Shown: positions 15,402-23,484 of the stretch, in pieces
Position numbering within the stretch: the stretch's first letter is position 1
How the letters are laid out: each line of letters opens with the position of its first letter
Made by a program: the position numbers and the translations under genes
IMG/VR virus record: IMGVR_UViG_3300025645_000042
Coordinates: 1-64,000 of that record
Length of the DNA stretch: 64,000 nucleotides
Direction: 5' to 3' (one strand)
DNA from: a virus
The notes under the pieces: generated by a model
Seen by the model: only the letters and a program-made list of their open reading frames with translations
Told to the model about the DNA's origin: nothing
Database searches by the model: none

Positions 15402-15827
15402 TTACCCAGCACATACTGGGCCAAGTCCACGCTCTATACTTTGAGCATCAGTTAACGTCTTACCACAACATAAGCACGAACCTAAGTGCATTATTTCAGC
15501 TTGACGGTCAATCCACTCAAAATGTCTATTTTCTACCTTAAACAACACGAAACTAATTCCTATTGCACTTGGTGAAGTAATTTCACCACCACGCTTATAT
15601 ATCTTACCTTTGAAGTAAGAACCTAAATGAGTGAATTGCATATATCCTGTTTCAACATATACTTGAGTGTACCAACGTCCTTTAAACTCACTACGAGCAA
15701 TCTTATAGGTGAAGTCCTTACCAGTCAATTTAGACTTGATAGTAAAAGTAGCACCCTTATTATTCTTTTCACGCTTGATAACGTTATAAAGGGCTTCGCT
15801 TGAAATGATGTTTGCTTGAGTAGTCAT
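15402..15827 (-). CDS. DUF6011-type zinc-finger protein
   Basis: A 141-residue protein ending in CLCCGKTLTDAQSIERGLGP then VCAG, the DUF6011-like treble-clef signature (CxxCGxxLT ... GxGPxC). The N-terminal 100 residues are beta-rich and basic. Such proteins are frequent in phages, with no defined role. Promoter TATATTTG at 15852-15859. Confidence 0.7.
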   Translation of the reverse strand: MTTQANIISSEALYNVIKREKNNKGATFTIKSKLTGKDFTYKIARSEFKGRWYTQVYVETGYMQFTHLGSYFKGKIYKRGGEITSPSAIGISFVLFKVENRHFEWIDRQAEIMHLGSCLCCGKTLTDAQSIERGLGPVCAG

Positions 15828-15901
15828 GTTGTTTTGATTATTTGTTCACTACAAATATAAGACAATATTATATACCCACCAAATAATTTAACATTTATTT
15901 T

Positions 15902-15961
15902 CAAAAAAAAAATAAGCGTAGGTTGGAGTCTACTCTTCCCACCGTAGTGCGCCCGTCAACC
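15902..15961 (-). ncRNA. small RNA family member E
   Basis: Near-identical copy of member C: same 5' part, same conserved block (15918-15939), T10 run and same hybrid promoter. The identity extends through the promoter and stops at the neighbouring gene end, marking the unit that was copied. Confidence 0.6.
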
Positions 15962-15965
15962 AATA

Positions 15966-16010
15966 CAAAGATAAGAAAAAAAAATGAACCCACCAAATAA
16001 ATGATGGGTT
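15966..16010 (-). promoter_or_regulatory. terminator/promoter hybrid upstream of RNA E
   Basis: Same sequence as the hybrid at 13965-14009: AACCCATC/GGTGGGTT hairpin, T run, TATCTTTG (15966-15973). Confidence 0.65.
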
Positions 16011-16018
16011 ATTTTAAA

Positions 16019-16168
16019 TTATATTTTATTATATAAAAGTTTGTTAGTATGGATTCCATACATTGCTTTGATACTATTACTAACAATACCATTAACTTTT
16101 GATAATTGGATTGCTAATAGTTCAGCTCTTAAATTGATACGTGCATTAAATTTGTCTTGATAAGTCAT
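16019..16168 (-). CDS. small basic helical protein (49 aa)
   Basis: A 49-residue frame (MTYQDKFNARINLRAELLAI, basic tail) with promoter TATCTTTG at 16194-16201 and the usual A-rich leader. Too small for family assignment. Confidence 0.6.
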   Translation of the reverse strand: MTYQDKFNARINLRAELLAIQLSKVNGIVSNSIKAMYGIHTNKLLYNKI

Positions 16169-16225
16169 TTGTTGTTTTGTTTTGATTACATTACAAAGAT
16201 AAGAAATATATTTGATTTATCCTAA

Positions 16226-16540
16226 TTAAAATGTATAAACTTCATCAGATAATGAAAATGTGATTTCGCCCTCAGTTTCAACTTTAGTTTTGATTGCACG
16301 TTTAATTGCAGATTGTAAACTACTTAATGATTGATATCTTTCATAATTTAACCCCTTATTGGTTCTAACATAAAGATTTGCACCAAAGGAACTCAATTTA
16401 CAATCTACACCATGTCTATCTTTTAAGATAAGTGAAAACGTATAAGGTTTATCAGACAAGTGTAAATTTATTTGTTTTTTACCCTTGTATAAGTCTTCAA
16501 GAGTAATATTTACATCTTTAAGGTTTTGTACTCTTTTCAT
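16226..16540 (-). CDS. hypothetical protein
   Basis: A 104-residue basic beta-rich protein; both ends carry similar motifs (HLSDKPYTFSL and SLSDEVYTF), suggesting a small internal repeat. Promoter TATATTTG at 16566-16573. Confidence 0.65.
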   Translation of the reverse strand: MKRVQNLKDVNITLEDLYKGKKQINLHLSDKPYTFSLILKDRHGVDCKLSSFGANLYVRTNKGLNYERYQSLSSLQSAIKRAIKTKVETEGEITFSLSDEVYTF

Positions 16541-16606
16541 TTGTCTTGTTGTTTTGATTACAGCACAAATATAAGACTTTATTATATATAAACCTAATTA
16601 TTTAAC

Positions 16607-16639
16607 ATAAAAAATGGCCTCTAAATTTAGAGGCCATTT
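16607..16639 (-). terminator. intrinsic terminator
   Basis: Perfect inverted repeat AAATGGCCTCTAAA/TTTAGAGGCCATTT followed on the minus strand by a run of T. It ends the gene at 16653. Confidence 0.85.
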
Positions 16640-16652
16640 ATAAAGAGTTATT

Positions 16653-17582
16653 TTATTTCACTCTTTTTATCAAAACAAATACCATGTGTGAACCATCATC
16701 AGAATAATCAATTACTTCCTCAAATTTATAGTTGTTACTCATAAAAGACAATAACTTCAATCTAATACCACCAATTGTAGTTGGTGTATCTTTAGAGCCT
16801 ATTTCAGCTAAAATCGATTTATGATACTCAATAGACGTTTGATTTTTAGTGTTTGCTTCACGAGTAGTGAAAGTTAAACCAATTAAACCACCACGTATCA
16901 CTAAATTATTAGTAAAAATATGTCTAATTTCAGCTTCGTAGCTTGGAAATGTACCACAATAATCAGCAAATATATGAGCAAAAAAATCATTCTTTTTTGA
17001 CATTAAAACTTCACTTGCTTTACCTAAATGTAACTGCATTGAAAGTTTATACTTTGCAATGGTTTGTAATGCTTGTTCAAAAATATCTTTTTTACATTCA
17101 GCACCGATGTAATGAAACTTATTTTCTAAATTAATATTCAATTCATTTTCAAAGGCACAAGTTTCACTTGGTAAGCTAAAAAACCTACCTTGTGTTTTTT
17201 TAGTTTTTCCAATAGCTTCGATAAACTTATATCGTATATTCATTTTATTAACACCATTGAAACGAGTTTTGGTTTCTTCTTTTAACTCATTCAAATCTAC
17301 TGAATAGATAGCAGTATAAATAGCTTCTGCATTAATAGGGTTGTTGGTTTCTTTATCTAAGAAACGACTTAAAGCATAAGATGTGATTCCTAACTTTTTA
17401 CTTAATGTTATGTGAGTATAAGTACTTGACTTAGCTAACTTTAATAAGTTGTTACGCTTGACCGTTATTTCACGTTTAAGTCCACCTAACTTTTGTGGCA
17501 CTTCAAAATTAAAATCTAACTCATTTGACTTTACATTAGGGTTTCTAATGATTTGAACTTTTACTTGATTTTCTGTTAACAT
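16653..17582 (-). CDS. HTH protein with possible methyltransferase-like C-terminal half
   Basis: 309 residues. Residues 45-80 (LLKLAKSSTYTHITLSKKLG, then TSYALSRFL) form a helix-turn-helix. The C-terminal half has FADYCGTF, then NLVIRGGLIGLTFTTREA and a final strand MVFVLIKRVK. This order (acidic DYxG loop, then GG-turn before a T-F-R strand) is like the late part of Rossmann methyltransferases, but no SAM-binding GxGxG is visible, so this is weak. It may be a DNA-binding regulator. Promoter TATATTTG at 17615-17622. Confidence 0.45.
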   Translation of the reverse strand: MLTENQVKVQIIRNPNVKSNELDFNFEVPQKLGGLKREITVKRNNLLKLAKSSTYTHITLSKKLGITSYALSRFLDKETNNPINAEAIYTAIYSVDLNELKEETKTRFNGVNKMNIRYKFIEAIGKTKKTQGRFFSLPSETCAFENELNINLENKFHYIGAECKKDIFEQALQTIAKYKLSMQLHLGKASEVLMSKKNDFFAHIFADYCGTFPSYEAEIRHIFTNNLVIRGGLIGLTFTTREANTKNQTSIEYHKSILAEIGSKDTPTTIGGIRLKLLSFMSNNYKFEEVIDYSDDGSHMVFVLIKRVK

Positions 17583-17614
17583 AATTAGTTTGTTTTGATT
17601 AAATATTGATATTA

Positions 17615-17658
17615 CAAATATAAGATAAAAAATAACCTAGCAAAATAATTACCAGGTT
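17615..17658 (-). promoter_or_regulatory. terminator/promoter hybrid (weaker)
   Basis: Minus strand: AACCT ... AGGTT hairpin, T6, TATATTTG (17615-17622). The -33 box is TTTTG, 18 bases away. It ends the ParB-like gene and starts the HTH gene. Confidence 0.5.
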
Positions 17659-17669
17659 ATTTTATAAAT

Positions 17670-18416
17670 TTACGCAACTTTTAATTTAGGTGCGTTAACT
17701 TTAGATGCACGAACTAACATCTTTAATTCATTTCTAAGGTCATTTTCATTTTCAGTAAACCCAACACTTTCAGCACGTCTAATAATTAATGGCTTAATTA
17801 TTTTATGGTTATAGTCTTTATCATTCATTATATCAATAATAGCACGTCTACAAAATGCTTTACTAGGTAAATAATCATTCAAGTCTACAATTTGCTTAAT
17901 AATTTGGTCTGACTTGGCTTCATCAGTAAAAGTCATAGTACCTTTACGAAATTCATTCATTGAACTTTTACCACTATAAGCCTTAACTAATGGTGTGATT
18001 TGAATTTTAGTTTCAGTTTGAACTTTTAATAATTTAACGTATTCTGAAATATTTAATTTTGACCATATATTAAGGAATTGATTTGTCCCCCACGCTTTTG
18101 CACAATTATTAACGTCTGCTAGGTAGTTTGCCAACTCTAAGGTAGTAGCTATCTCAACAACATCAAACTTGAAGGGAATGTTCAAAATTTTAGCAGCTAA
18201 AAATCTATGTTGACCATCTAAAATATAATAAGACATTACACCATCAATAGCATCAGTTTTAATAACTGTAACACAACTAACAAAACCCCAACGCTTAATC
18301 GATTCAACTAATCTATTAACATGGTTTTGGTCTGCCTCTCTATTGAAGTTAAAGAATTTAAATAAGTCATAATCTTGTGATAAAAATAACTTTGTTTCTT
18401 GGAATAAATTTTTCAT
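17670..18416 (-). CDS. ParB/Srx-fold nuclease-like domain protein
   Basis: A 248-residue protein. Residues 25-95 form a ParB-like N-terminal domain: NRLVESIKRWGFVSCVTVIK, then YYILDGQHRFLAAKIL with the DGxHR motif. This fold binds nucleotides (CTP in ParB) and occurs in phage DNA-binding and modification proteins. The C-terminal half is basic and helical, consistent with DNA binding. No partner ParA or parS site is seen, so plasmid-type partition is not supported. Promoter TATATTTG at 18454-18461. Confidence 0.7.
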   Translation of the reverse strand: MKNLFQETKLFLSQDYDLFKFFNFNREADQNHVNRLVESIKRWGFVSCVTVIKTDAIDGVMSYYILDGQHRFLAAKILNIPFKFDVVEIATTLELANYLADVNNCAKAWGTNQFLNIWSKLNISEYVKLLKVQTETKIQITPLVKAYSGKSSMNEFRKGTMTFTDEAKSDQIIKQIVDLNDYLPSKAFCRRAIIDIMNDKDYNHKIIKPLIIRRAESVGFTENENDLRNELKMLVRASKVNAPKLKVA

Positions 18417-18555
18417 TTGTTTTGGTTTTGATTATTAAATATTGATTACAGTACAAATATAAGACTTTATTATATACTAACCAAATAAAACCAGGTAAAT
18501 TTACAACATAATGAAACTTTTTAATATCCAAGAACTTTAACATTTATTTTATGAA

Positions 18556-18616
18556 AACTTAAATATAAGGTAGGTTGGAGTCTACTCTTCCGACTTGTTA
18601 GGTCAGGCCCTTTGTT
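18556..18616 (-). ncRNA. small RNA family member F
   Basis: Minus strand, from the hybrid promoter 18621-18666. Its 5' part matches member B (ATAACAAAGGGCCTGACC); the conserved block is at 18570-18591. The downstream T run is weaker than in C-E, so its 3' end is less certain. Confidence 0.55.
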
Positions 18617-18620
18617 ATAA

Positions 18621-18666
18621 CAAAGATAAGAAAAAAAAATAACCCTACCAAATAAATGATAGGGTT
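18621..18666 (-). promoter_or_regulatory. terminator/promoter hybrid upstream of RNA F
   Basis: Minus strand: AACCCTATC/GGTAGGGTT 9-bp hairpin with TTTGG, a long T run, TATCTTTG (18621-18628), spacer 19. The stem differs from C and E by compensating changes. Confidence 0.65.
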
Positions 18667-18691
18667 TTTTTAAATAATTAATCGCTTACAA

Positions 18692-18997
18692 TTAATTACT
18701 ATAACATAGTTTATAATGTTTTTGGTCACCAATAGTTTCACCAGTGAAATCTTGCATTTGACGACTAAACTCATTGCGTGAACGTCTCACTACACCCCAA
18801 TTGAAATTATCCTCTTTGCCTTGACGCTTAAACTCATCATTGAGCATACTTCTAACATCAGCAGCAACCTCTTTATCAATATAAAGGTGTGTTATTTTGT
18901 TTCCGTTTTTTAAATTATCTGAGATTTCAGATAACGCATTATTATACGCTTCTTTGGTTCTTTGTGCTTTCGCATCTGGGTTGAATGTTAAATCCAT
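18692..18997 (-). CDS. hypothetical basic protein
   Basis: A 101-residue helical protein rich in Asn, Lys and Arg. Promoter CAAAGGTA complement at 19031-19038 (TACCTTTG). No recognised family. Confidence 0.65.
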   Translation of the reverse strand: MDLTFNPDAKAQRTKEAYNNALSEISDNLKNGNKITHLYIDKEVAADVRSMLNDEFKRQGKEDNFNWGVVRRSRNEFSRQMQDFTGETIGDQKHYKLCYSN

Positions 18998-19049
18998 AGT
19001 TTATTGTTTTTTGTTTTTTTGATTATACTTCAAAGGTAAGAATAATATA

Positions 19050-19319
19050 TTACATTACCAAATATATTTGATTTATTTTTAAATCTTTATCCAAATGGTA
19101 TTCAAAACTCTTATCCATATAAGACAAGACAATTACTTCGTCATCGATTAACCCATGGTCTTCATTCATAAAGTACTCATCAGGTAATCTATACATTTTA
19201 CCATTACCATGCTCATATCTTTGAAAATATGGCATCAGGTAAATGTATTGCTTTTTTAAGAAACTCTTGAGAATTGCCTCAAGAGTTTCATCAGTTGGTA
19301 TTGGTAAATGTCCAGCCAT
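19050..19319 (-). CDS. hypothetical protein
   Basis: An 89-residue protein overlapping the preceding gene by one base (stop and start share a base), so it is translated from the same message. It has a YFQRYEHGNGKMYRLPDEYF stretch; function unknown. Confidence 0.6.
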   Translation of the reverse strand: MAGHLPIPTDETLEAILKSFLKKQYIYLMPYFQRYEHGNGKMYRLPDEYFMNEDHGLIDDEVIVLSYMDKSFEYHLDKDLKINQIYLVM

Positions 19320-19660
19320 TAGTTATTTAATTTTGGAAATCTTTGTCTTAATTTATCCATTGCTTCTGGTGTATAGTTCGCAGTGAATATCGCTTGTGGT
19401 TTATCACTAGAATAACTACTAGTAAAGCTAAACCCCTCAGAATCATATTCAACTAGGAATGGATTGAAACAACCGTCAAAATACTTTAAACCGAATACTC
19501 TAAACCCTACTGTAATGTAAGGTGGTATTGGATAACCTTTGTCATCATTGTAAGCATCAGATATACAATATCCAAACTTTTTATCAAAGGTAAGGTTCAT
19601 CTTATTTGCTAAAGATTTTAAAGGTCCTTTTGTGAATGTGTGAATTACTTTTGGTCTCAT
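19319..19660 (-). CDS. hypothetical protein
   Basis: A 113-residue protein of beta-rich type (GYPIPPYITVGFRVFG). First gene of a two-gene unit with promoter TATATTTG at 19688-19695. Confidence 0.65.
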   Translation of the reverse strand: MRPKVIHTFTKGPLKSLANKMNLTFDKKFGYCISDAYNDDKGYPIPPYITVGFRVFGLKYFDGCFNPFLVEYDSEGFSFTSSYSSDKPQAIFTANYTPEAMDKLRQRFPKLNN

Positions 19661-19730
19661 GTTGTTTTGTTGTTTTGATTACTGATACAAATATAAGACT
19701 TTATTATTTATAAACCTAATTATTTAACAT

Positions 19731-19767
19731 AAAAAAAGGGTAAGTCACTTAGCAGTGTACTTACCCC
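19731..19767 (-). terminator. intrinsic terminator
   Basis: Minus strand: GGGTAAGT ... ACTTACCC hairpin followed by T7. It ends the transcript of 19805. Confidence 0.8.
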
Positions 19768-19804
19768 AATTTAACAGAACAAAACAAATCAACAAATAAT
19801 TCTT

Positions 19805-20056
19805 TTATAATAACTCTTTAACTAATCCTTTAGCTAAGAATGATACATTTTTTTCTTCGGTTTCAGGTCGCATCAGTATTTCAATATAACTAATACCATT
19901 AGCATCTTTACGTACTGACGTTCCAGTTAAGAAACCATTTTGTGTTGCAATAGACCGTATTATAATACGTCTACCTTTACTGATATTAATACCTAACAAT
20001 GGGAATGTTAATATTAATATCTTATGACCGTTTGGGTCATTTACTTCTATTCTCAT
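19805..20056 (-). CDS. hypothetical protein
   Basis: An 83-residue protein with a beta-strand start (MRIEVNDPNGHKILILTFPL). The promoter (TATCTTTG 20140-20147) lies unusually far away, about 83 bases from the ATG; the leader holds no gene. Confidence 0.6.
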   Translation of the reverse strand: MRIEVNDPNGHKILILTFPLLGINISKGRRIIIRSIATQNGFLTGTSVRKDANGISYIEILMRPETEEKNVSFLAKGLVKELL

Positions 20057-20189
20057 AAGTAGGGTTTTAATTAATCTCGTAAATGTTTCTTTTTAGTGGT
20101 GTATTATTTCAACACTTACTTTATGTTTCACTTACAATACAAAGATAAGGAATATAATTGATACTACCAAATCTTTACCAGGGTTTTTT

Positions 20190-20420
20190 TTATTTATCCA
20201 TTGAATTTTTAAGTTCCTTTTGGGTTGGTGCTTTCCAATTTAGAATTTGCCCAGTCTTAACATCAATCTCAAATTCAATATAATCTCCATAATGCTCTTC
20301 TGGGAAATAATCTGGTACATAGCCATCACGTTTACCAACGTATTCACCATTCTCATCTAAATACACTATACTACATGCATCTGATGTTTTACCACAAAGT
20401 TTAATTGTTTTAATTGCCAT
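20190..20420 (-). CDS. hypothetical protein
   Basis: A 76-residue protein with KTIKLCGKTSDACSIVYLDE and a C-terminal GQILNWKAP; the pattern is common in phage early genes. The gene at 20432 precedes it by a short gap and they are probably co-transcribed. Confidence 0.65.
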   Translation of the reverse strand: MAIKTIKLCGKTSDACSIVYLDENGEYVGKRDGYVPDYFPEEHYGDYIEFEIDVKTGQILNWKAPTQKELKNSMDK

Positions 20421-20431
20421 CGTTATTATTT

Positions 20432-20569
20432 TTATTTATCTATGTCTAATAATTCAATTACATTACCATTTTGGTACACATCTTTTTCATATGAGATTGA
20501 ATTTCCCCAACCTAAGTATTGCATTGGTGTTCCACCTAAATCATATCCTGTTATTAAATTAATTGCCAT
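20432..20569 (-). CDS. small protein (45 aa)
   Basis: A 45-residue frame (MAINLITGYDLGGTPMQYLG) preceded by promoter TATATTTG at 20594-20601 and followed at 11 bases by the gene at 20420. No family. Confidence 0.6.
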   Translation of the reverse strand: MAINLITGYDLGGTPMQYLGWGNSISYEKDVYQNGNVIELLDIDK

Positions 20570-20637
20570 AATATTATTGTTTTGATTACATTACAAATAT
20601 AAGACTTTATTATTTATAAACCTAATACTTTAACACT

Positions 20638-20796
20638 TTAATCTTCACTACAACTAATAACCGATGCTTTACCACTTAAGGTATTTATAGCATCTTGTTT
20701 AGTCTTGGCTCTAACTGTCTTCCATTCTTTGTGGTCTGATGGGTCGTCCTCATCTGACCATGCATTTGAAATGAATACTACTGTGAAATCTTTCAT
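20638..20796 (-). CDS. small acidic protein (52 aa)
   Basis: A 52-residue frame, MKDFTVVFISNAWSDEDDPS followed by KEWKTVRAKTKQDAI, like the small beta-alpha modules at 8085. It begins 1 base after the stop of 20798, which supports it as a real third gene of the unit 21203-20638. Confidence 0.65.
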   Translation of the reverse strand: MKDFTVVFISNAWSDEDDPSDHKEWKTVRAKTKQDAINTLSGKASVISCSED

Positions 20797-20797
20797 A

Positions 20798-21055
20798 TCA
20801 TCTTTGTTTTAAAAATTGTTTAAATCTTTCTTCATAATTACCATGACCGAATCCTCTCTTTGGAATTTCATTACCATGTCTTAGTTCCATTTCTCCATCT
20901 ACAATCCATTGTAAGAACTCATAAATTGTATCTGCTTCATCAATATAAAGTTGCTCTTCAAACCAACAGAATATCTTTGATGGGTCGTAACTACCCTCAG
21001 ATTTAATAGCGTCTACTATTATTGTAAAGTTTCTAATCCCTAATTTTTTCATCAT
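20798..21055 (-). CDS. hypothetical protein
   Basis: 85 residues, middle gene of a three-gene unit. The segment EFLQWIVDGEMEL resembles ALRWIVEGEIED in the gene at 13410, so the two may be paralogues. Confidence 0.65.
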   Translation of the reverse strand: MMKKLGIRNFTIIVDAIKSEGSYDPSKIFCWFEEQLYIDEADTIYEFLQWIVDGEMELRHGNEIPKRGFGHGNYEERFKQFLKQR

Positions 21056-21056
21056 C

Positions 21057-21203
21057 TTAGTTTTTAGTTGAACAAGATGGTAATATCATAAGAAATACAA
21101 ACGCTACTAAATAAAATGCTATCATCTTGAAAAAGATTGCGTTGGCTAAAAAGAATAAGATTACCGTTAAGTTTAAATTGAATGCCGTTTTTTTGAATGT
21201 CAT
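21057..21203 (-). CDS. small membrane protein, possible lipoprotein (48 aa)
   Basis: 48 residues, nearly all hydrophobic from residue 11 on: two membrane segments, ending FLMILPSC then STKN. The PSC could be a lipobox-like site at the very end, or simply a tail. Promoter TATATTTG at 21230-21237. It may act on the host envelope. Confidence 0.55.
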   Translation of the reverse strand: MTFKKTAFNLNLTVILFFLANAIFFKMIAFYLVAFVFLMILPSCSTKN

Positions 21204-21273
21204 AATGTTATGTTGTTTTGATTACAGTACAAATATAAGACTTTTTTATTTACTATGCAAGAACTTTAACATA

Positions 21274-21573
21274 TTAAATAAATTCATCTTTATTAAGGAA
21301 TTTTTTAAGACAAGATGCTAAGGTTTCATCATCTTGGTATATTAAATACCCTCTATATTCATCAACAAGCATTTCACCTTGCCAAAGAATAAAGAAACAA
21401 TCTTTACCATTAACATTAACTTGGTGCACTCCAACCTCAAAGTTGGTTTCTTGGTCAAAACTAAATATATCATACTGCATATCAGTTTCTAATTGACCAT
21501 GTAAGTAAGTACCATTATAACGGTTATTGCTGTTAAAAGTTTCTTGTTGTGAAGTTGATACTGATAATTTCAT
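21274..21573 (-). CDS. hypothetical protein
   Basis: A 99-residue beta-rich protein (NGTYLHGQLETDMQYDIFSF, then GKDCFFILWQGEMLVDEY). The start at 21573 follows promoter TATATTTG at 21598-21605; the in-frame extension over the promoter is rejected. Confidence 0.65.
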   Translation of the reverse strand: MKLSVSTSQQETFNSNNRYNGTYLHGQLETDMQYDIFSFDQETNFEVGVHQVNVNGKDCFFILWQGEMLVDEYRGYLIYQDDETLASCLKKFLNKDEFI

Positions 21574-21640
21574 AGTTGTTGTGTTTTGATTACAGTACAA
21601 ATATAAGACTTTTTTATATATAAACCTAATTATTTAACAT

Positions 21641-21671
21641 AAAAAAAGGTGGGAAACAACGCCCACCTTTT
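21641..21671 (-). terminator. intrinsic terminator with AAACAACG-type loop
   Basis: AAAGGTGGG/CCCACCTTT stem, T run on the minus strand. The loop bases AAACAACG are shared with the terminator at 23985 while the stem differs by paired changes. Confidence 0.8.
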
Positions 21672-21741
21672 AAGTAATCAAAACACAACATTGCCCTATT
21701 GAAGTTGGTAGTCGGGCGGTCTACCTAAATTTATTTACGCA

Positions 21742-21960
21742 TTACTTCATGTATTTGATTCGTTCCTCATTCGACTTTAACTTGTTGGCAAATTCTCGTT
21801 TACTTTTACCATTCCAATACCTTACCATATCTTGAAACCCATCTTTGGCTTCCTCTTGATATTCTTCCTCGCTGATAGTTTTAACTTGGTCTAACAGCTT
21901 ATTAAAATCTTCTTTGCTGTGGAAATAGAACCCTATCCCCTCGAAATACTTGTGTGCCAT
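21742..21960 (-). CDS. hypothetical protein
   Basis: A 72-residue charged helical protein with promoter TATATTTG at 21988-21995. Of the short stretch between this gene and the terminator I see nothing coding. Confidence 0.6.
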   Translation of the reverse strand: MAHKYFEGIGFYFHSKEDFNKLLDQVKTISEEEYQEEAKDGFQDMVRYWNGKSKREFANKLKSNEERIKYMK

Positions 21961-22023
21961 TGTTTTAGTCTTGTTTTGATTACAGTGCAAATATACAACA
22001 ATATTATTTACCGTGCAAATTAT

Positions 22024-22302
22024 TTAACGTTTAAATACAAATTCAATTGCTGACCATACTATACAAGCGTATTCAATCACTTCATCATCAAACTCCACGC
22101 TACCAACATAAAACCTGATAGCCCAATCCTTACGCATTTGTTGTTCATTAATATATACACCACCTAGAACATTATTAGCATCTTCAAATGGGATAAGTTT
22201 AGCAAACTCATCATAAGATATATCATCGTTTAAATCATCTATAATGGTTTCTAATTCATCATAGTTTGTAGGTGATACGCAATTGTATTTGAACTCGTAC
22301 AT
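22024..22302 (-). CDS. hypothetical acidic protein
   Basis: A 92-residue acidic protein, promoter TATCTTTG at 22325-22332. It has a hydrophobic C-terminal helix (YACIVWSAIEFVFKR). No family recognised. Confidence 0.6.
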   Translation of the reverse strand: MYEFKYNCVSPTNYDELETIIDDLNDDISYDEFAKLIPFEDANNVLGGVYINEQQMRKDWAIRFYVGSVEFDDEVIEYACIVWSAIEFVFKR

Positions 22303-22372
22303 TAGTGTTGTTTTGATTACACTACAAAGATAAGACTTTATTATTTAATATCCAAATACTTTAACATTTATC

Positions 22373-22885
22373 TTACCAATTTGCTTTTATTTGATATCGA
22401 CCTTTAACCAATAACCCATCCTCATATAAACATTGAACTATTTTATGGATTTCATATTGACTATAATTCCCCATTTTAATTCTTTCAACATCTCCATCAA
22501 AAAACAGGGCTGACGAAGGAACTTCAAAATCAATTACTGAATTGTTAGACATCTCTTGTTCGGCTACTATTTCATATGAACCACCATAAGCTTTTTCAAC
22601 TATTTTATCAAACCTATCAGTGTCAATAACAAATCTTGTATTAATATCAAAGTTACTCATAACATCTTTTTGTGTCTGTGGTAACTTTGGTAAGTTCTGT
22701 TCTAACTGTTCACATAATACTTTTAGAATTGCGTTCTTTGATGCATCTAATCTGACTGTCTGTTCTGGTGTAATATCACCAGAAATAGTATTTATAATCC
22801 CATGAGCATCTACAAATACTTCTTCAATAGCATTCACAATCATTGAATCTAATTCTTCCTTTTTACTTTCTATTCTAATATCCAT
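22373..22885 (-). CDS. hypothetical protein
   Basis: A 170-residue acidic helical protein, promoter TATCTTTG at 22910-22917. The N-terminal half looks coiled-coil; the C-terminal half has a mixed fold. Function unknown. Confidence 0.65.
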   Translation of the reverse strand: MDIRIESKKEELDSMIVNAIEEVFVDAHGIINTISGDITPEQTVRLDASKNAILKVLCEQLEQNLPKLPQTQKDVMSNFDINTRFVIDTDRFDKIVEKAYGGSYEIVAEQEMSNNSVIDFEVPSSALFFDGDVERIKMGNYSQYEIHKIVQCLYEDGLLVKGRYQIKANW

Positions 22886-22943
22886 TATTCTGTTATTTTG
22901 ATTACACTACAAAGATAAGAAATTAAATCGACACTATCAAATA

Positions 22944-23099
22944 TTATGTAATATCATCTACAATTTTTTTTGCTGCATCAACACTATGTAAATCTACCAT
23001 ATATCTATCATCACGTTGGTGAAGTCTAATATCAAACCCTCTATAATTCATAGAGTTATCATAAATCTTATAACCTTTGTAAGTTTCAATTAATTTCAT
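22944..23099 (-). CDS. small protein (51 aa)
   Basis: A 51-residue frame with a strand-strand-helix pattern (MKLIETYKGYKIYDNS, then YMVDLHSVDAAKKIVDD) typical of tiny phage modules. Its ATG overlaps the end of 23096 (ATGA). Confidence 0.65.
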   Translation of the reverse strand: MKLIETYKGYKIYDNSMNYRGFDIRLHQRDDRYMVDLHSVDAAKKIVDDIT

Positions 23100-23335
23100 A
23101 ATTCAGGTTTATTCCAGCTTTGTTTTGTGGTGCTTAACCATCTACCCGTTGTCTTTGTAAATACGAATGGTCTATATGGTCTATCATCTAATGACTCTAA
23201 CTCATAGAACACTCGGTCATCATCTTCATTCCAACCAACACCCAACTCAACTTGGGTTCCAATACGTTTGATTTTACCTTGAATTGGTTCACAGTCTTTA
23301 TATGCTTGATACCATACTATATCTCCTACTTTCAT
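23096..23335 (-). CDS. hypothetical protein, possibly SH3/Kow-like
   Basis: A 79-residue protein starting MKVGDIVWYQAYKDCEPIQG, the entry strand of a small SH3-like barrel (KVGDxVxY). Coupled on both sides by start/stop overlaps with 23335 and 22944. Confidence 0.6.
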   Translation of the reverse strand: MKVGDIVWYQAYKDCEPIQGKIKRIGTQVELGVGWNEDDDRVFYELESLDDRPYRPFVFTKTTGRWLSTTKQSWNKPEL

Positions 23336-23424
23336 TAGTTCAAACAGATTGGAATGTTCATATTACTTACTACAAATACGTTGTAGATTTCGATTGCGAT
23401 AATATACTCTATTTGATTCATCAT
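23335..23424 (-). CDS. very small protein (29 aa)
   Basis: A 29-residue frame between a good promoter (TATATTTG 23449-23456) and the next gene, with a TAATG overlap. Mostly hydrophobic with one likely short helix. It may be a leader peptide coupling translation of 23096. Confidence 0.45.
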   Translation of the reverse strand: MMNQIEYIIAIEIYNVFVVSNMNIPICLN

Positions 23425-23484
23425 AATATTGTTGTTTTGATTACAGTACAAATATAAGACTTTATTATTTAATATGCAAGAACT

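Noticed and set aside
17670-18416. Plasmid-type partition system
   Set aside because: Only a ParB-like domain is visible; no ParA ATPase and no clear parS-type cluster next to it.
13902-18666. CRISPR array
   Set aside because: The repeated blocks are kilobases apart with genes between, each has its own promoter, and no cas genes are present.
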